Of a stretch of 64,000 nt of DNA, positions 42,063 to 51,152 are shown one piece after another. The notes below the pieces were generated by a model. It made no database searches. It was not told the origin of the DNA and saw nothing but the letters and a program-made list of their open reading frames with translations. Where the stretch lies: assembly GCF_013410955.1 (NCBI RefSeq), contig NZ_JACCCG010000003.1:124001-188000 (forward strand), read 5' to 3'. The position numbers and the translations under genes were made by a program. The stretch is from Microbacterium sp. AK009. Lineage in GTDB: Bacteria > Actinomycetota > Actinomycetes > Actinomycetales > Microbacteriaceae. Position 1 is the stretch's first letter, and the number at the start of each line of letters is the position of its first letter.

Positions 42063-44776
42063 CGATCTCCCATCCGGAGGGTCGTGGCAGGGGTACGGCG
42101 CGCGGCGATCGCGATCGACACGGCGGCGGTGAGGGTGGCCGCCAGCGCGACCGCGGTGAGGGCGACGGCGAGAGGAAGCGGGTCGATCGTGACCTCGGGC
42201 GCCAGCCGCCCCCCGACGAAGGGGCGAAGGTCGACGACGGTCGTGATGACCCACGGAAGCGCCATCCCCGCCGCGAGCCCCACGATGAGCCCGAGGAGGA
42301 CGGGCGGGGTGAACTCCCACCGGGCGATCTGTCGCTCCTGCCGGCTGTCCGCCCCGATGATCCGCAGCACCGCCGCCGTCCGAGCCCGCGCGCGGGCGGC
42401 GGTGACGGTGGCGAGCACGACGGCGACGGCGGTCAGGGCGAGGGCCGCTCCCGCCGCCCACGGGAGTGCCGCGTCGATACCGCGGGTGAGCGGCGATGCG
42501 AGAGCGGCGGCGACCTCCGCATCCGCGGCGACCGTCACCACGCCGCCGCTGAGCTCGCGGGGGACGGCCGCGCGCACGACCTCGTCGATCGTCGCGGCGA
42601 GCGCCGCGGCATCCGTCCCCTCCGACGCCGCGACGACGAGCTGCTCGGCGTCCGGAAGGTCGCGACCCAGGACGTCGAGCAGACCCGCATCGATCAGCGC
42701 CCAGTTCGGCGAGGAGCTCGGCAGCGCGGTCGTCGGCACGGTACCGGTGACGATGACCCGTGCGCCTCCGATGCGGCTGTCGTCATCGAGGGAGGGGGCG
42801 AGGTCTTCGGAGACCAGGAGCGGGATGCCGCCCGCTTGCGCCTCCGCCAGGCCCGTGAGGCCTGCGAGGTCGGGCCTCACCTCGGTCAGGGCGGCGGTGT
42901 CGGTCACGATCAGGGTGAGGCTGGCCCGCGCAGAGTCGCCCGCGGCCCGGACTCCCGGGATCTCCGCGATCGCCGCAGCCGCCTCGACGCCGGGGACCCG
43001 CGCGACCTCCGACCTCACCGAAGGGGGGATCGCCGGCGCGATGACGAGGATGTCGCCCCCCACGTCCTCGCGGGCGCCGGCGACGATCGCGGTGCGCAGG
43101 GTCGACCCGAACACGGCCGAGAAGACCACGACGGCGACGCCCAGGATGAGCGCGAAGCTGGCGGCGAAGCCGAAGACCGGGGCGCGGATGGCGCGGGCCG
43201 CTCCGAGGAGGGGGGCGGGCCGGTCGCCGCGGTGCGCCCGGCGGAGCAGGAGCTGAAGGGGCAACGGTGCGAGGCGGAGGGCCAGGAGGCTGATCGCGGC
43301 CATCACCAGAACCGGTGCTGCGATGAGGAGGGGGTCGAGTGCGACCGCATCCGCCGCGCCGGCGATGCCGCGCTGGGCGACGAGCAGCACCGAGACCAGG
43401 GCGAGCAGGCCGACGGCGACGTCGATGACGAGGCGCCGACGGCCCGAGCGCGGGCTCAGGTCGCGACGCTCGGCCGTCAGGTTCCCGGGTGAGGCGAGGA
43501 CGGCGAACAGAACGGGGACGGCGGCTGTCACCAGGAGCGGCAGCACCCAGCCGGAGGCGCCGACGGGCTCCGGGACCGCGACGGCCGCGAGGACTGTCGC
43601 GGCCGTCGCCGCGGGGACGGCGAGGAGGAGACCCTCACCGGCCATCGCTCCGCGCAGCTGTGCCCCGCTTGCGCCGCGTGCGCCGGTCAACGCCAGGACG
43701 GGACGGCGGACGCGGACCACCGCCGATACGCCGAGCGTGAAGACGGCGAGGACGAGTCCGAGCAGTCCCGACAGGGCGAACGCGAGCAGGGCGGTCACCG
43801 TGGCGGTGCGGGCCAGCGCGGCGTCGATCTCGTCAGCGGACAGCGTGGCGAGGGAGACATCGCCGCCGTAGGGCATCACCAGGCCCTGCGCGAGGGCGCG
43901 GCGAAGCTGATCGGCGCTCTCGGGCGCGTCGACCGCGCGCAGCGGCGACGCCGACACCGGGTAGTAGGCGAGGAACGTTCCGGTGGTGAAGCTGGTCGTC
44001 AGGCCGCCGAGCCCGGCGGTGTCGATGATCACCGCAGCCCGCACCGTCGCCACCTCGCCCGGAGTCGACTCGACCACGGGTCCGGCGAGGTCGGTGAGGT
44101 GCGCCCAGTGTCGGTCGGCGGCATCGAGGGGGTGATAGAGACCGGCGACCCGCAGCTCGAAGGGTCCGTACGTGAGGACGTCGCCGACTCCCACGTCGGC
44201 CGCCGTCGCCGTCTCGACCGCGACGGCGATCTCCAGGACGGGGTCGGGTGCGGGCGTGGTCTCGTCTCCCGACCACGGCGCGGGGGCGGCTCCTTCGACG
44301 ATCTCCACCCGCTCGCGCCACCCGGGATCCACGGCGAGCCCGGCGAGGAACCGCGGTCGGGGTGCGGCGCCGGGACCGGCGTCGGTGCCGGTGTGCACGG
44401 GAATCGTGTCGCGGGGTTCGGTGCGTACCACCCACTGCGGGTCGCCGACGAGGGCGCGTAGGGGCGGGGGCAGCTCGTCGGCGAAGGCCTGCACCGCGGC
44501 ATCCGTCGGGGCGGTCAGTCGATCGATCGGCTGGCCGGCGATCCCCGGCACCAGCCCGATCGTGCCCGCGGCACGGATGTCGCGGACCGGAGGGGGGAGT
44601 GCATCGAGGGCGCTGTGGAGCTCAGCGGTGGCGAGGGCGGCGGTGACACGCGGGATGACCGCCGCGGCGAAGGCGGTGACCGCGACGAGCAGCGCGACCA
44701 GGAGAGTGGCGCCGAGGCGGTCGGCGCCGATCCGGGCGAGGAGACCGGCTGTGCTCACGCGGGAACGGCGACTCAT
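42059..44776 (-). CDS. FtsX-like ABC permease (905 residues)
   Basis: Large permease with an N-terminal helix (LLVALLVAVTAFAAAVIPRV), a long extracytoplasmic MacB-like domain, a first FtsX core of helices around residues 350-470, a second periplasmic segment and a C-terminal FtsX core (ending ATTLRMGDR). Ten or so helices in total. The ATG at 44776 overlaps the other permease gene by 4 nt. Probably a heterodimer partner of the 1009-residue permease. Confidence 0.87.
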   Translation of the reverse strand: MSRRSRVSTAGLLARIGADRLGATLLVALLVAVTAFAAAVIPRVTAALATAELHSALDALPPPVRDIRAAGTIGLVPGIAGQPIDRLTAPTDAAVQAFADELPPPLRALVGDPQWVVRTEPRDTIPVHTGTDAGPGAAPRPRFLAGLAVDPGWRERVEIVEGAAPAPWSGDETTPAPDPVLEIAVAVETATAADVGVGDVLTYGPFELRVAGLYHPLDAADRHWAHLTDLAGPVVESTPGEVATVRAAVIIDTAGLGGLTTSFTTGTFLAYYPVSASPLRAVDAPESADQLRRALAQGLVMPYGGDVSLATLSADEIDAALARTATVTALLAFALSGLLGLVLAVFTLGVSAVVRVRRPVLALTGARGASGAQLRGAMAGEGLLLAVPAATAATVLAAVAVPEPVGASGWVLPLLVTAAVPVLFAVLASPGNLTAERRDLSPRSGRRRLVIDVAVGLLALVSVLLVAQRGIAGAADAVALDPLLIAAPVLVMAAISLLALRLAPLPLQLLLRRAHRGDRPAPLLGAARAIRAPVFGFAASFALILGVAVVVFSAVFGSTLRTAIVAGAREDVGGDILVIAPAIPPSVRSEVARVPGVEAAAAIAEIPGVRAAGDSARASLTLIVTDTAALTEVRPDLAGLTGLAEAQAGGIPLLVSEDLAPSLDDDSRIGGARVIVTGTVPTTALPSSSPNWALIDAGLLDVLGRDLPDAEQLVVAASEGTDAAALAATIDEVVRAAVPRELSGGVVTVAADAEVAAALASPLTRGIDAALPWAAGAALALTAVAVVLATVTAARARARTAAVLRIIGADSRQERQIARWEFTPPVLLGLIVGLAAGMALPWVITTVVDLRPFVGGRLAPEVTIDPLPLAVALTAVALAATLTAAVSIAIAARRTPATTLRMGDR

Positions 44777-47700
44777 CGTCTGCTCCCGTCGCCGCGGATC
44801 CGCCGGGCGTCGCGGCGAACGGCCACGACCACCCCGGCGACGACGGCGGCGCCCAGGAGGACGAGCGCGCACAGCCCCGCGCTGAGAAGAGCGGAATCGA
44901 CCTGGATCGACATCGCGGGGGCGAGGGCCGCATCAGGGACGGCGGCCCGCGCCAGAGCACGGACTGTCAGAAGCACCACGGCGCAGCCGGCGACCGCACC
45001 GATGAGCAGGCCGATCACGATAGTCCCCGTCCACTGGCGGCCGCGAAGCGCGGCCTGGGCGGTGGGGCGGAGGCCGAGCGCGCGCAGGGCGGCGACCTCG
45101 GACACACGGCTGCGGCGCTCGCCGCCGGCGACGACGACCAGGGTGAGGGCGCTGAGGAGGATGGTCACGATCGCGACGACGGTCATCGCCTCGGCAGGAG
45201 CGGCGAGGATCGTGCGGCGGTCGTCCGAGGCGGCGGTGAGGACGGTCGCGCTCGGTGCGATCACCCGTCGGACCTCGGCGGCCGCACCCGGACCGGTCTG
45301 GTCCACCCAGATGGCCGTGGGCGGGACGACACTGCGCGGTGCGAGGATCGCGTCCATCTGCAGAACCGTCAGGTCGACGAAGAGTGCCACCGGCTCTGCC
45401 GTGCCGGGAATCGAGGGCACGATGGCGGCGACGACCCCGGTGTAACGGGCGACGCGCTCGATGCCGAAGGAGATGGGGTCGCCGACGGCGAGACCGTACC
45501 GGTCGGCGAGGGCGGCGGAGATCGCGACCGGGGGCTCCTCGAGCAGGGGTGCGGGTTCGCCCGTCTGCGCCATCCGCACCTCGGTCACTCCCGGTACGAC
45601 GCGGAACCCGCCGTCGGGGAGGGGGTCGGGAGGGGCCAGGACGTCACCGACGCGCGCAGCCCAGGCGCGATCGGCGAAGACCGGGTCACCGCTGTCTGAG
45701 AGGAACGTCGCGGGGCCCACGACCGCCTCGGATCCCACGATCGCTCCGTCGGGGAGGTCGACGTTCCAGCCGACGAGCCGCGTCGTCGATCCGGTGGGTG
45801 GCAGATCGAACCGCGCATCAAGCTCCGCCCCTGTGGCGGTGTCGGACAGGCTGACCGTCCCTGGCAGGACGCGAAGCGTGCCGTTCTCGTCGAGGAGCAG
45901 GAGCGACAGCGCGGGCGGGACGGCGAGTCCGGTGACCGGAAGCCGCAGGGCGAGGGTGCGAAGTGCCGGCGGCAGCTCCGGTCCGGGAGCCGCGACCCCC
46001 ACGCGAGCGGCGAGCGATCTCGGGTCGATGACCTGTCCGGCTGCGGTGGGCAGAGTGGCGAGCGCGGTGACGTCGGCGGCGACGAGCGCCCCCGTGCCGT
46101 CGCTGAGCTGCAGCGCGGAGAGCTGGACGGGCGAGGCGCTCCCCACGTCGGCGGCCGCGGCGACGGCATCGAGGTCGGTCGGAGTGAACCCGCCTCGCCC
46201 CGAGACGATCAGCACATCGGCTCCTGCACGGAGGGCGCTCGTCTCGGTGAAGGCCTCCTCCCACGTCTGGCCGTAAGAGGCGGCCGTCGCGAGGGACCCG
46301 ACAGCGAGGGCGACCGCCGCGAGCGCGGCGGTCATCTGCGGCATCCGTCTGAGGAGGAGTCGTCCCGCCAGCGCTCCGCTCGGCAAGCGGGCCGATGCCG
46401 ACCGGTCGACGGTCGTGGCGACCGGGGGGATGAGGAGAAGCAGTGCGAAAAGGACACCCACGAGCAGGAGAGCGGGCGCAACGCCAGTCAGCGGGTCGGT
46501 TCGCAGAGCCCCGTCCGGGGAGGTGACGACAGGTGAGCCGTAGAGCAGGAGCTGCCAGACCGAGAGGACCGCTGCCGCACCCACCAGGGTCGCGAGCAAC
46601 GGCGCCCCTGCGCGTCGGCGCCGCCTCCGTGCACCCGGCGCACGGGGCGGTCCCGATACGCGGAGCGCGGCGGCGCCGGACGCGAGGGCCGACACGACGA
46701 TCGCGGACGCCGCCAGCGTCGTGGCGACGGGGGGAATCTCCGCGACGGGGGTGCCTTCGGCGATCAGGGAGCCGAGCGCCGCCCCGACGACGGCGCCCAC
46801 CGCGGCACACGCTCCACCCTCGAGTGCGGCGGTCGCGGCGGCGGGCGAAGCCGAGAGACCACGCGCCCACAGCAGCGCGTACTCCGACCGGCGTCGCCGC
46901 GCCAGGTATCGGGTCAGTGCGACGAGGGCGACGCACTGGGCCGCGAAGAGCAGTGCGATCGAGACCGGGACGAGCGCGCGGGCGCGATCGACGTCGGCCA
47001 TCACCGCCTGCGCGGTGTCGGTGAAGCGTCCCGGGGTGGAGAGCCCGGTCACCTCGACCCCGTTGTCGGCCAGTCGCACACGAAGCGTCGGCCAAGACCG
47101 GAGTGTCTGCGCCAGGTCGCCGACGGTGAGCGTCCCCGGCGTCGGGGCGATCACCCACTGCACCCGCGGGCGGGCGTCGGCGAAGTCCGACCAGTCCGGC
47201 TCCGCGAGGACGAAGGCGGGTTCTGACCCGCGACCGCTCGTGATGCGATCGTCGCCGACCCACGCGGGATCGCGCACGTCGATCGCCCGCCAGGTTCCCA
47301 CCACCCTGACGGGAACACCCCCCAGGACGACCTCGCTGCCCACTCCGAGGCCGAAGCCGGCCGCCGCATCCGCCTGGATCATGGTCTCGCTCTCGCCGGC
47401 CGGCGCGCGCCCGTCGGCGACGGCGACAGCGCCGCCCAGGTCGACGCCCCGCAGCACGAGGGCCGCGCGGTCCTCCTGCGGCTCGCCGAGAGGCATCTCC
47501 GCGGAGACCGACCGGAGGACGGGCCAGTCGGCATCGCGCGGCAGAGCCCCCGCGATCGCGTCGCGGACCCGCTCGTCCTGGTCGACCTCGTCCGTGGCGA
47601 GGGGGAGGCGGGCTGCGAGGGCCAGATCGGCCCCGGCGCGGAGGTCGAGCGCGGCGCGCGTGCCCGCCTGCGCCGCAGCATCCATCCCGGAGAGCATCAC

Positions 47701-47802
47701 GACGCCCGCCCCGGTGACCAGCGCGACGACGACGACGACCGCGGCGAAGACCGGGACGAAGGGACGCGCGCGCCGCAGTGCCAGCACTAGGGATGGCCTC
47801 AC
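44773..47802 (-). CDS. FtsX-like ABC permease (1009 residues)
   Basis: First gene of the four-gene ABC module, GTG start at 47802. An N-terminal helix (FVPVFAAVVVVVALVTGAGV) is followed by a large extracellular domain, central and C-terminal FtsX helix groups, and a basic end (RRDARRIRGDGSRR). The start lacks a strong ribosome site. A longer frame to 48141 adds only Arg/Pro-rich leader that crosses the PhzF remnant. Two different large permeases and two different ATPases in one operon suggest two heteromeric pumps or one four-part complex. Confidence 0.86.
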   Translation of the reverse strand: MRPSLVLALRRARPFVPVFAAVVVVVALVTGAGVVMLSGMDAAAQAGTRAALDLRAGADLALAARLPLATDEVDQDERVRDAIAGALPRDADWPVLRSVSAEMPLGEPQEDRAALVLRGVDLGGAVAVADGRAPAGESETMIQADAAAGFGLGVGSEVVLGGVPVRVVGTWRAIDVRDPAWVGDDRITSGRGSEPAFVLAEPDWSDFADARPRVQWVIAPTPGTLTVGDLAQTLRSWPTLRVRLADNGVEVTGLSTPGRFTDTAQAVMADVDRARALVPVSIALLFAAQCVALVALTRYLARRRRSEYALLWARGLSASPAAATAALEGGACAAVGAVVGAALGSLIAEGTPVAEIPPVATTLAASAIVVSALASGAAALRVSGPPRAPGARRRRRRAGAPLLATLVGAAAVLSVWQLLLYGSPVVTSPDGALRTDPLTGVAPALLLVGVLFALLLLIPPVATTVDRSASARLPSGALAGRLLLRRMPQMTAALAAVALAVGSLATAASYGQTWEEAFTETSALRAGADVLIVSGRGGFTPTDLDAVAAAADVGSASPVQLSALQLSDGTGALVAADVTALATLPTAAGQVIDPRSLAARVGVAAPGPELPPALRTLALRLPVTGLAVPPALSLLLLDENGTLRVLPGTVSLSDTATGAELDARFDLPPTGSTTRLVGWNVDLPDGAIVGSEAVVGPATFLSDSGDPVFADRAWAARVGDVLAPPDPLPDGGFRVVPGVTEVRMAQTGEPAPLLEEPPVAISAALADRYGLAVGDPISFGIERVARYTGVVAAIVPSIPGTAEPVALFVDLTVLQMDAILAPRSVVPPTAIWVDQTGPGAAAEVRRVIAPSATVLTAASDDRRTILAAPAEAMTVVAIVTILLSALTLVVVAGGERRSRVSEVAALRALGLRPTAQAALRGRQWTGTIVIGLLIGAVAGCAVVLLTVRALARAAVPDAALAPAMSIQVDSALLSAGLCALVLLGAAVVAGVVVAVRRDARRIRGDGSRR

Positions 47803-47882
47803 TTCTGTGTGTGAGGGGGAGTCTAGGGCGGCGCGCCTTCTCTCGGGGAGGGAACGATGCGGGAGAAGCGGCGGGGTCGCCG

Positions 47883-47997
47883 TCAGGCGAGGGCGATGTC
47901 GGGCCGACGGACCGCCGAGCCCGACACCACGATCCCGCCGGTGGCGGGGCTGTCGACGGTGAGCCGACTCGGGCGGCCGACGCGGGAGCACTGCCGA
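47883..47997 (-). pseudogene. Second, partial copy of a PhzF C-terminus
   Basis: On the minus strand 47997-47883 reads GRPSRLTVDSPATGGIVVSG, continuing SAVRRPDIALA then stop. This is nearly the same as the end of the intact PhzF protein at 48169 (GRPSELTVDIPAAGGIVVSG then SAVRLPDPAVRD). The rest of the gene is absent. It is a tandem partial duplication or the remnant of a paralogue. Confidence 0.75.
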
Positions 47998-48168
47998 ATC
48001 GTCAGGGGTGGGGTGAGATGAGCGCCGTTGTCCGCGCAGACAGGACCTGCAGAACCCCGACACGGGGTGGGCGACAGGCCGGGCGATACGGGGGGCGACG
48101 GGCGGGGAGGCGGAGCCCGCCACCGAACCGGACGCGAGCACAGCGGCGAGGACGTGTCGATCCGCCGG

Positions 48169-49044
48169 TCAGTCGCGGACCGCCGGGTCGGGGAGGCGCA
48201 CCGCCGAGCCGGACACGACGATGCCGCCCGCGGCGGGGATGTCCACCGTCAGCTCGCTCGGTCGTCCGACGTGGGTCCCCTGGAAGATCCGAATGCGCTG
48301 CGGCGGTGTCACCGCCCGCGTCTCCCGCAGATACCCGCCGAGGGCGGCCGCGCCGGCCCCTGTCGCCGGGTCTTCGCTGATCTCGCCCACGGGGAAGACG
48401 TTGCGTACATGCCACCGGTCGGCCGTCTCCGGCCAGGCGACGATGATCGTGGCGGGCCATCCCTCGGCGTCCATCAGGGCGCGCGCCGCGGCGGGGTCGA
48501 AGGTCATCCGGTCGAGGGTGGCGCTCGAACGCACGACGAGGAGCGGATGCCGGTTGCCCGCGAAGGGCAGCGCTGCGGCGTGCGCGGGGTCGAGGTCGGC
48601 ATCCTCGAGGTGGAGGACCTCGAGGATGCGCGTGCGCGTATCGGCGGGGAGATCCTCCACGAAGGGGACGACGCTCGTGAAGCGCACCACGCGGTCCGCG
48701 TCGTCGTCGTTGACGGTGATCTCGATGCGCCCCACGGGTGCGGTGAACGAGTACGCTCCGGCGCCGCGCAGCTCGGCGAGGGCCGCCGCCGTCGCCACTG
48801 TCGCGTGGCCGCAGAAGGGAACTTCGGCGAGGGGTGAGAAGTAGCGGATCGACAGGGCGCCCTGGTCGTCGCGGGTCACGAAGGCGGTCTCGGAGTAGCC
48901 GACCTCGGCTGCGACGCGGAGCATCTCGTCATCCGACATCCCGTCCGCATCCAGCACGACCCCCGCGGGGTTGCCGCCGGCGGGGTCGGAGGAGAAGGCG
49001 GCCCAGCGCTGGACGCGCGGTGCGAGAGGTCGTGCGGCAGCCAC
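48169..49044 (-). CDS. PhzF family epimerase/isomerase
   Basis: 291 residues with the two-lobed PhzF fold. N-terminal AFSSDPAGGNPAGVVLDADG, the catalytic Glu in VGYSETAFV, FCGHATVATAAAL in the first lobe and GEISEDPATGAGAAALGGYL in the second. Members isomerise trans-2,3-dihydro-3-hydroxyanthranilate or related compounds; the real substrate of stand-alone members is usually unknown. GTG start. A C-terminal partial copy follows 170 nt downstream. Confidence 0.9.
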   Translation of the reverse strand: MAAARPLAPRVQRWAAFSSDPAGGNPAGVVLDADGMSDDEMLRVAAEVGYSETAFVTRDDQGALSIRYFSPLAEVPFCGHATVATAAALAELRGAGAYSFTAPVGRIEITVNDDDADRVVRFTSVVPFVEDLPADTRTRILEVLHLEDADLDPAHAAALPFAGNRHPLLVVRSSATLDRMTFDPAAARALMDAEGWPATIIVAWPETADRWHVRNVFPVGEISEDPATGAGAAALGGYLRETRAVTPPQRIRIFQGTHVGRPSELTVDIPAAGGIVVSGSAVRLPDPAVRD

Positions 49045-49157
49045 CCCCCTACGCTACGCGTCAGGAAGGTCGCAACAGCGCCGGCGCCCGGATGGATCAG
49101 CTTCTCGATAAGCCGGGGCCGTCGCCGTTCGCCGCGACGTGACGAGGTTGCCGGTGC

Positions 49158-49568
49158 TCAGCCCCTCGCCGGCACGAGCTCGGTGAGCAGGGTCTCGATG
49201 CGGCCCCGGATGTCGTCGCGGATGCGCCGGACGGCGTCGATGCCTTGACCGGCGGGGTCGTCGAGCTCCCAGTCCTCGTACCGCTTCCCGGGGAAGATCG
49301 GGCAGGCATCGCCGCATCCCATCGTGATGACGACGTCGGATTCCTTGACGGCTTCCACGGTGAGCACCTTGGGCTGCCGGCCCGCGATGTCGATCCCCTC
49401 CTCAGCCATCGCCTCGACGGCTACGGGGTTGACCTGATCCTTCGGCTCCGACCCGGCGGAGAGAACTTCGACGCGGTCTCCGGCCAGTGCGTGGAGGAAT
49501 CCGGCGGCGATCTGCGACCGGCCAGCATTGTGGACGCAGACGAACAGGACGGTGGGCTTGTCGGACAT
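49158..49568 (-). CDS. arsC: Arsenate reductase, low-molecular-weight phosphatase type
   Basis: 136 residues. Reduces arsenate to arsenite using a P-loop CX5R (C11 to R17 in VCVHNAGRSQ) with further cysteines C85 and C89 in MGCGDACP. In actinobacteria the electrons come from mycothiol/mycoredoxin or thioredoxin. Excellent ribosome site GAAAGGAGGA. An ArsR-type operator (49601-49616) precedes it, so it has its own promoter although it follows the ArsR-ArsC fusion gene. No arsenite exporter gene is in the window. Confidence 0.92.
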   Translation of the reverse strand: MSDKPTVLFVCVHNAGRSQIAAGFLHALAGDRVEVLSAGSEPKDQVNPVAVEAMAEEGIDIAGRQPKVLTVEAVKESDVVITMGCGDACPIFPGKRYEDWELDDPAGQGIDAVRRIRDDIRGRIETLLTELVPARG

Positions 49569-49600
49569 CCGGTCCTCCTTTCTCGGTGGATGAGAAAAGC

Positions 49601-49616
49601 ATAGACCGTGATCTAT
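49601..49616. promoter_or_regulatory. ArsR operator upstream of arsC
   Basis: ATAGA-N6-TCTAT inverted repeat, the same arms and spacing as the site at 50510-50525. It sits 32 nt before the arsC start in the 55-nt gap after the fusion gene. Confidence 0.75.
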
Positions 49617-49623
49617 TTATGAG

Positions 49624-50511
49624 CTAGACGGTCGACGTCACGAGTTCCGGAAGAAGGTCGCGCACGCGCGACTCGATGTCGTCGCGGATGCGGCGCACGG
49701 TCGCGGTCGGTTTGCCCACGGGGTCTTCGAGGTCCCAGTCGAGGTAGCGGCGACCGGGGTAGACCGGGCACGCATCGCCGCATCCCATCGTGATGACCCA
49801 GTCCGCGGCGCGCACCGCCTCGTCGCTGAGCGGCTTCGGGAATTCGCCGCCGATCGGCACCCCGATCTCGTCGAGGGCGTAGACGATCGAGGAGCGCACG
49901 TCGGCGGCGGGGGCAGACCCCGCGCTTCGAACGATCACCCGGTCGCCGGCGAGCTGGCGGAGGATGCCCGCGGCGATCTGCGAACGCCCGGCGTTCTGGA
50001 CGCACACGAACAGCACCGACGGCCGGTCGGGCGGGTGGCCATCGATCCGGGTCAGGTCATCGAGGCGGGATGCCGCGAAGGAGGCCGTGCGCGACACCTC
50101 GAGGGCGGGCCTCCCGGCCGCGATGAGCATCTGGTGACTGTCGGTCACGTAGCGGGCGACCGTTTCGGGGCTGAACACCCCGCGGTAGCGCGCGGTCAGG
50201 TCGTCGATGACGCGCGAGAGGTCCGCCTCGCCCCCGGTCGGCGGGGGACCGAGGAGGGTCGTCACGCGCTCCTCGTGCGCCGGGTCGAGGGAGTACCAGA
50301 CCCGCCTGCCGTCTTTCTCGCGCTGCACGATGCCCTCGGCGTGAAGAGCGGACATGTGGTGGCTGACCGTGGGCTGGCGGAGTCCGAGCGATTCGGCGAC
50401 GCGGCCCACGAGCACCCGCCCGTCGGCGCTGTCGCGCATCATCCGCACGATTCGGGCGCGGGTGGGGTCGGCGAGGAGGGTCAACCCCGCGTCATCCGTC
50501 CCCGCACCCAT
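49624..50511 (-). CDS. ArsR-ArsC fusion: arsenic regulator joined to an arsenate reductase domain
   Basis: 295 residues from the ATG at 50511. Residues 1-90 are an ArsR winged helix (LADPTRARIVRMM, LGLRQPTVSHHMSALHAEGI, wing EKDGRRVWYSL). Residues 95-160 form a three-helix linker (LSRVIDDLTARYRGVFSPE). Residues 165-295 are a low-molecular-weight ArsC domain with C170 to R176 (FVCVQNAGRSQ) and MGCGDACP. The ArsR part has no cysteine, so arsenite sensing would have to use the ArsC-domain cysteines or another route. The operator 50510-50525 overlaps the start codon, giving autoregulation and suggesting a leaderless mRNA. Confidence 0.88.
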   Translation of the reverse strand: MGAGTDDAGLTLLADPTRARIVRMMRDSADGRVLVGRVAESLGLRQPTVSHHMSALHAEGIVQREKDGRRVWYSLDPAHEERVTTLLGPPPTGGEADLSRVIDDLTARYRGVFSPETVARYVTDSHQMLIAAGRPALEVSRTASFAASRLDDLTRIDGHPPDRPSVLFVCVQNAGRSQIAAGILRQLAGDRVIVRSAGSAPAADVRSSIVYALDEIGVPIGGEFPKPLSDEAVRAADWVITMGCGDACPVYPGRRYLDWDLEDPVGKPTATVRRIRDDIESRVRDLLPELVTSTV

Positions 50512-50525
50512 AGACGCAAGTCTAT
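50510..50525. promoter_or_regulatory. ArsR operator over the fusion gene start
   Basis: ATAGA-N6-TCTAT; with flanks the palindrome extends to CATAGAC-GCAA-GTCTATG (50509-50526), and the CAT is the complement of the start codon. Same half sites and spacing as 49601-49616. Confidence 0.8.
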
Positions 50526-50645
50526 GCGCTGCCGGTCGCACGGATATCGTCGAATCCACCGTTTGTCGGATGCTGACGGCCCCGCTGTCCGACGATGATG
50601 CGAATCTCCGACGGACGGTCGCGTCACGGGTGGCGGAGGCGACGC

Positions 50646-51152
50646 TCAGACGCCGTTGCGGGTCGAGCGGCGCTCGAGGAACACGGTCGAGCGCCACCGG
50701 CCGGCGTGCGGGCCGTTGGTCGACTGCGCGATCCGCTCGCGCGTGCCGACGACCCGGAACCCGGCGCGCTCGTGCAGGCGCAGGCTCGCGGTGTTCTCGG
50801 GGAAGATGCTCGACTGCACCGTCCAGTAGCCGGCCGCGTCGGCGGCATCCAGGAATGCCCCGTGCAGAACTGCGCCGATCCCGCGGCCCCGAGCCCGGGA
50901 GTCGACATACACCGAGTGCTCGATGACGCCCCGGTACACCTCGCGCGTCGACACGCGCGACGCGGCCACCCAGCCCACCACCTCGCCGTCCAGGTCAGCG
51001 ACGAGCCGGGGGTGAGCGATCTTGCCCGCGTCGAACTGCTCCCACGTCGGCACCGTGCTTTCGAAGGTCGCTTCTCCCTCGGCGATGCCCTCGGCGAGGA
51101 TCTGCTCCACGCGCGGCCAATCGTCCGCCGTCATCGCCCGCACCGAGACCAT
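50646..51152 (-). CDS. GNAT acetyltransferase, phosphinothricin/ArsN1 type
   Basis: 168 residues. GNAT fold with the acetyl-CoA loop SRARGRGIGAVL (R/QxxGxG/A), GIAEGEATFESTVPTW typical of the phosphinothricin acetyltransferase group, and GYWTVQSSIFPENTASLRLHERAGF. In arsenic clusters this group includes ArsN1, which acetylates arsinothricin. Position between the ArsR-ArsC gene and an ars flavoprotein remnant favours ArsN1 (inference). The ATG 51152 overlaps the remnant's stop (TGATG), so the pair was once co-translated. Confidence 0.8.
   Translation of the reverse strand: MVSVRAMTADDWPRVEQILAEGIAEGEATFESTVPTWEQFDAGKIAHPRLVADLDGEVVGWVAASRVSTREVYRGVIEHSVYVDSRARGRGIGAVLHGAFLDAADAAGYWTVQSSIFPENTASLRLHERAGFRVVGTRERIAQSTNGPHAGRWRSTVFLERRSTRNGV

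Noticed and set aside
41181..43492. Long plus-strand open frames (40890-43256, 42056-43492)
   Set aside because: They run opposite two intact ABC genes with perfect Walker motifs and encode only Arg/Gly/Asp-rich sequence.
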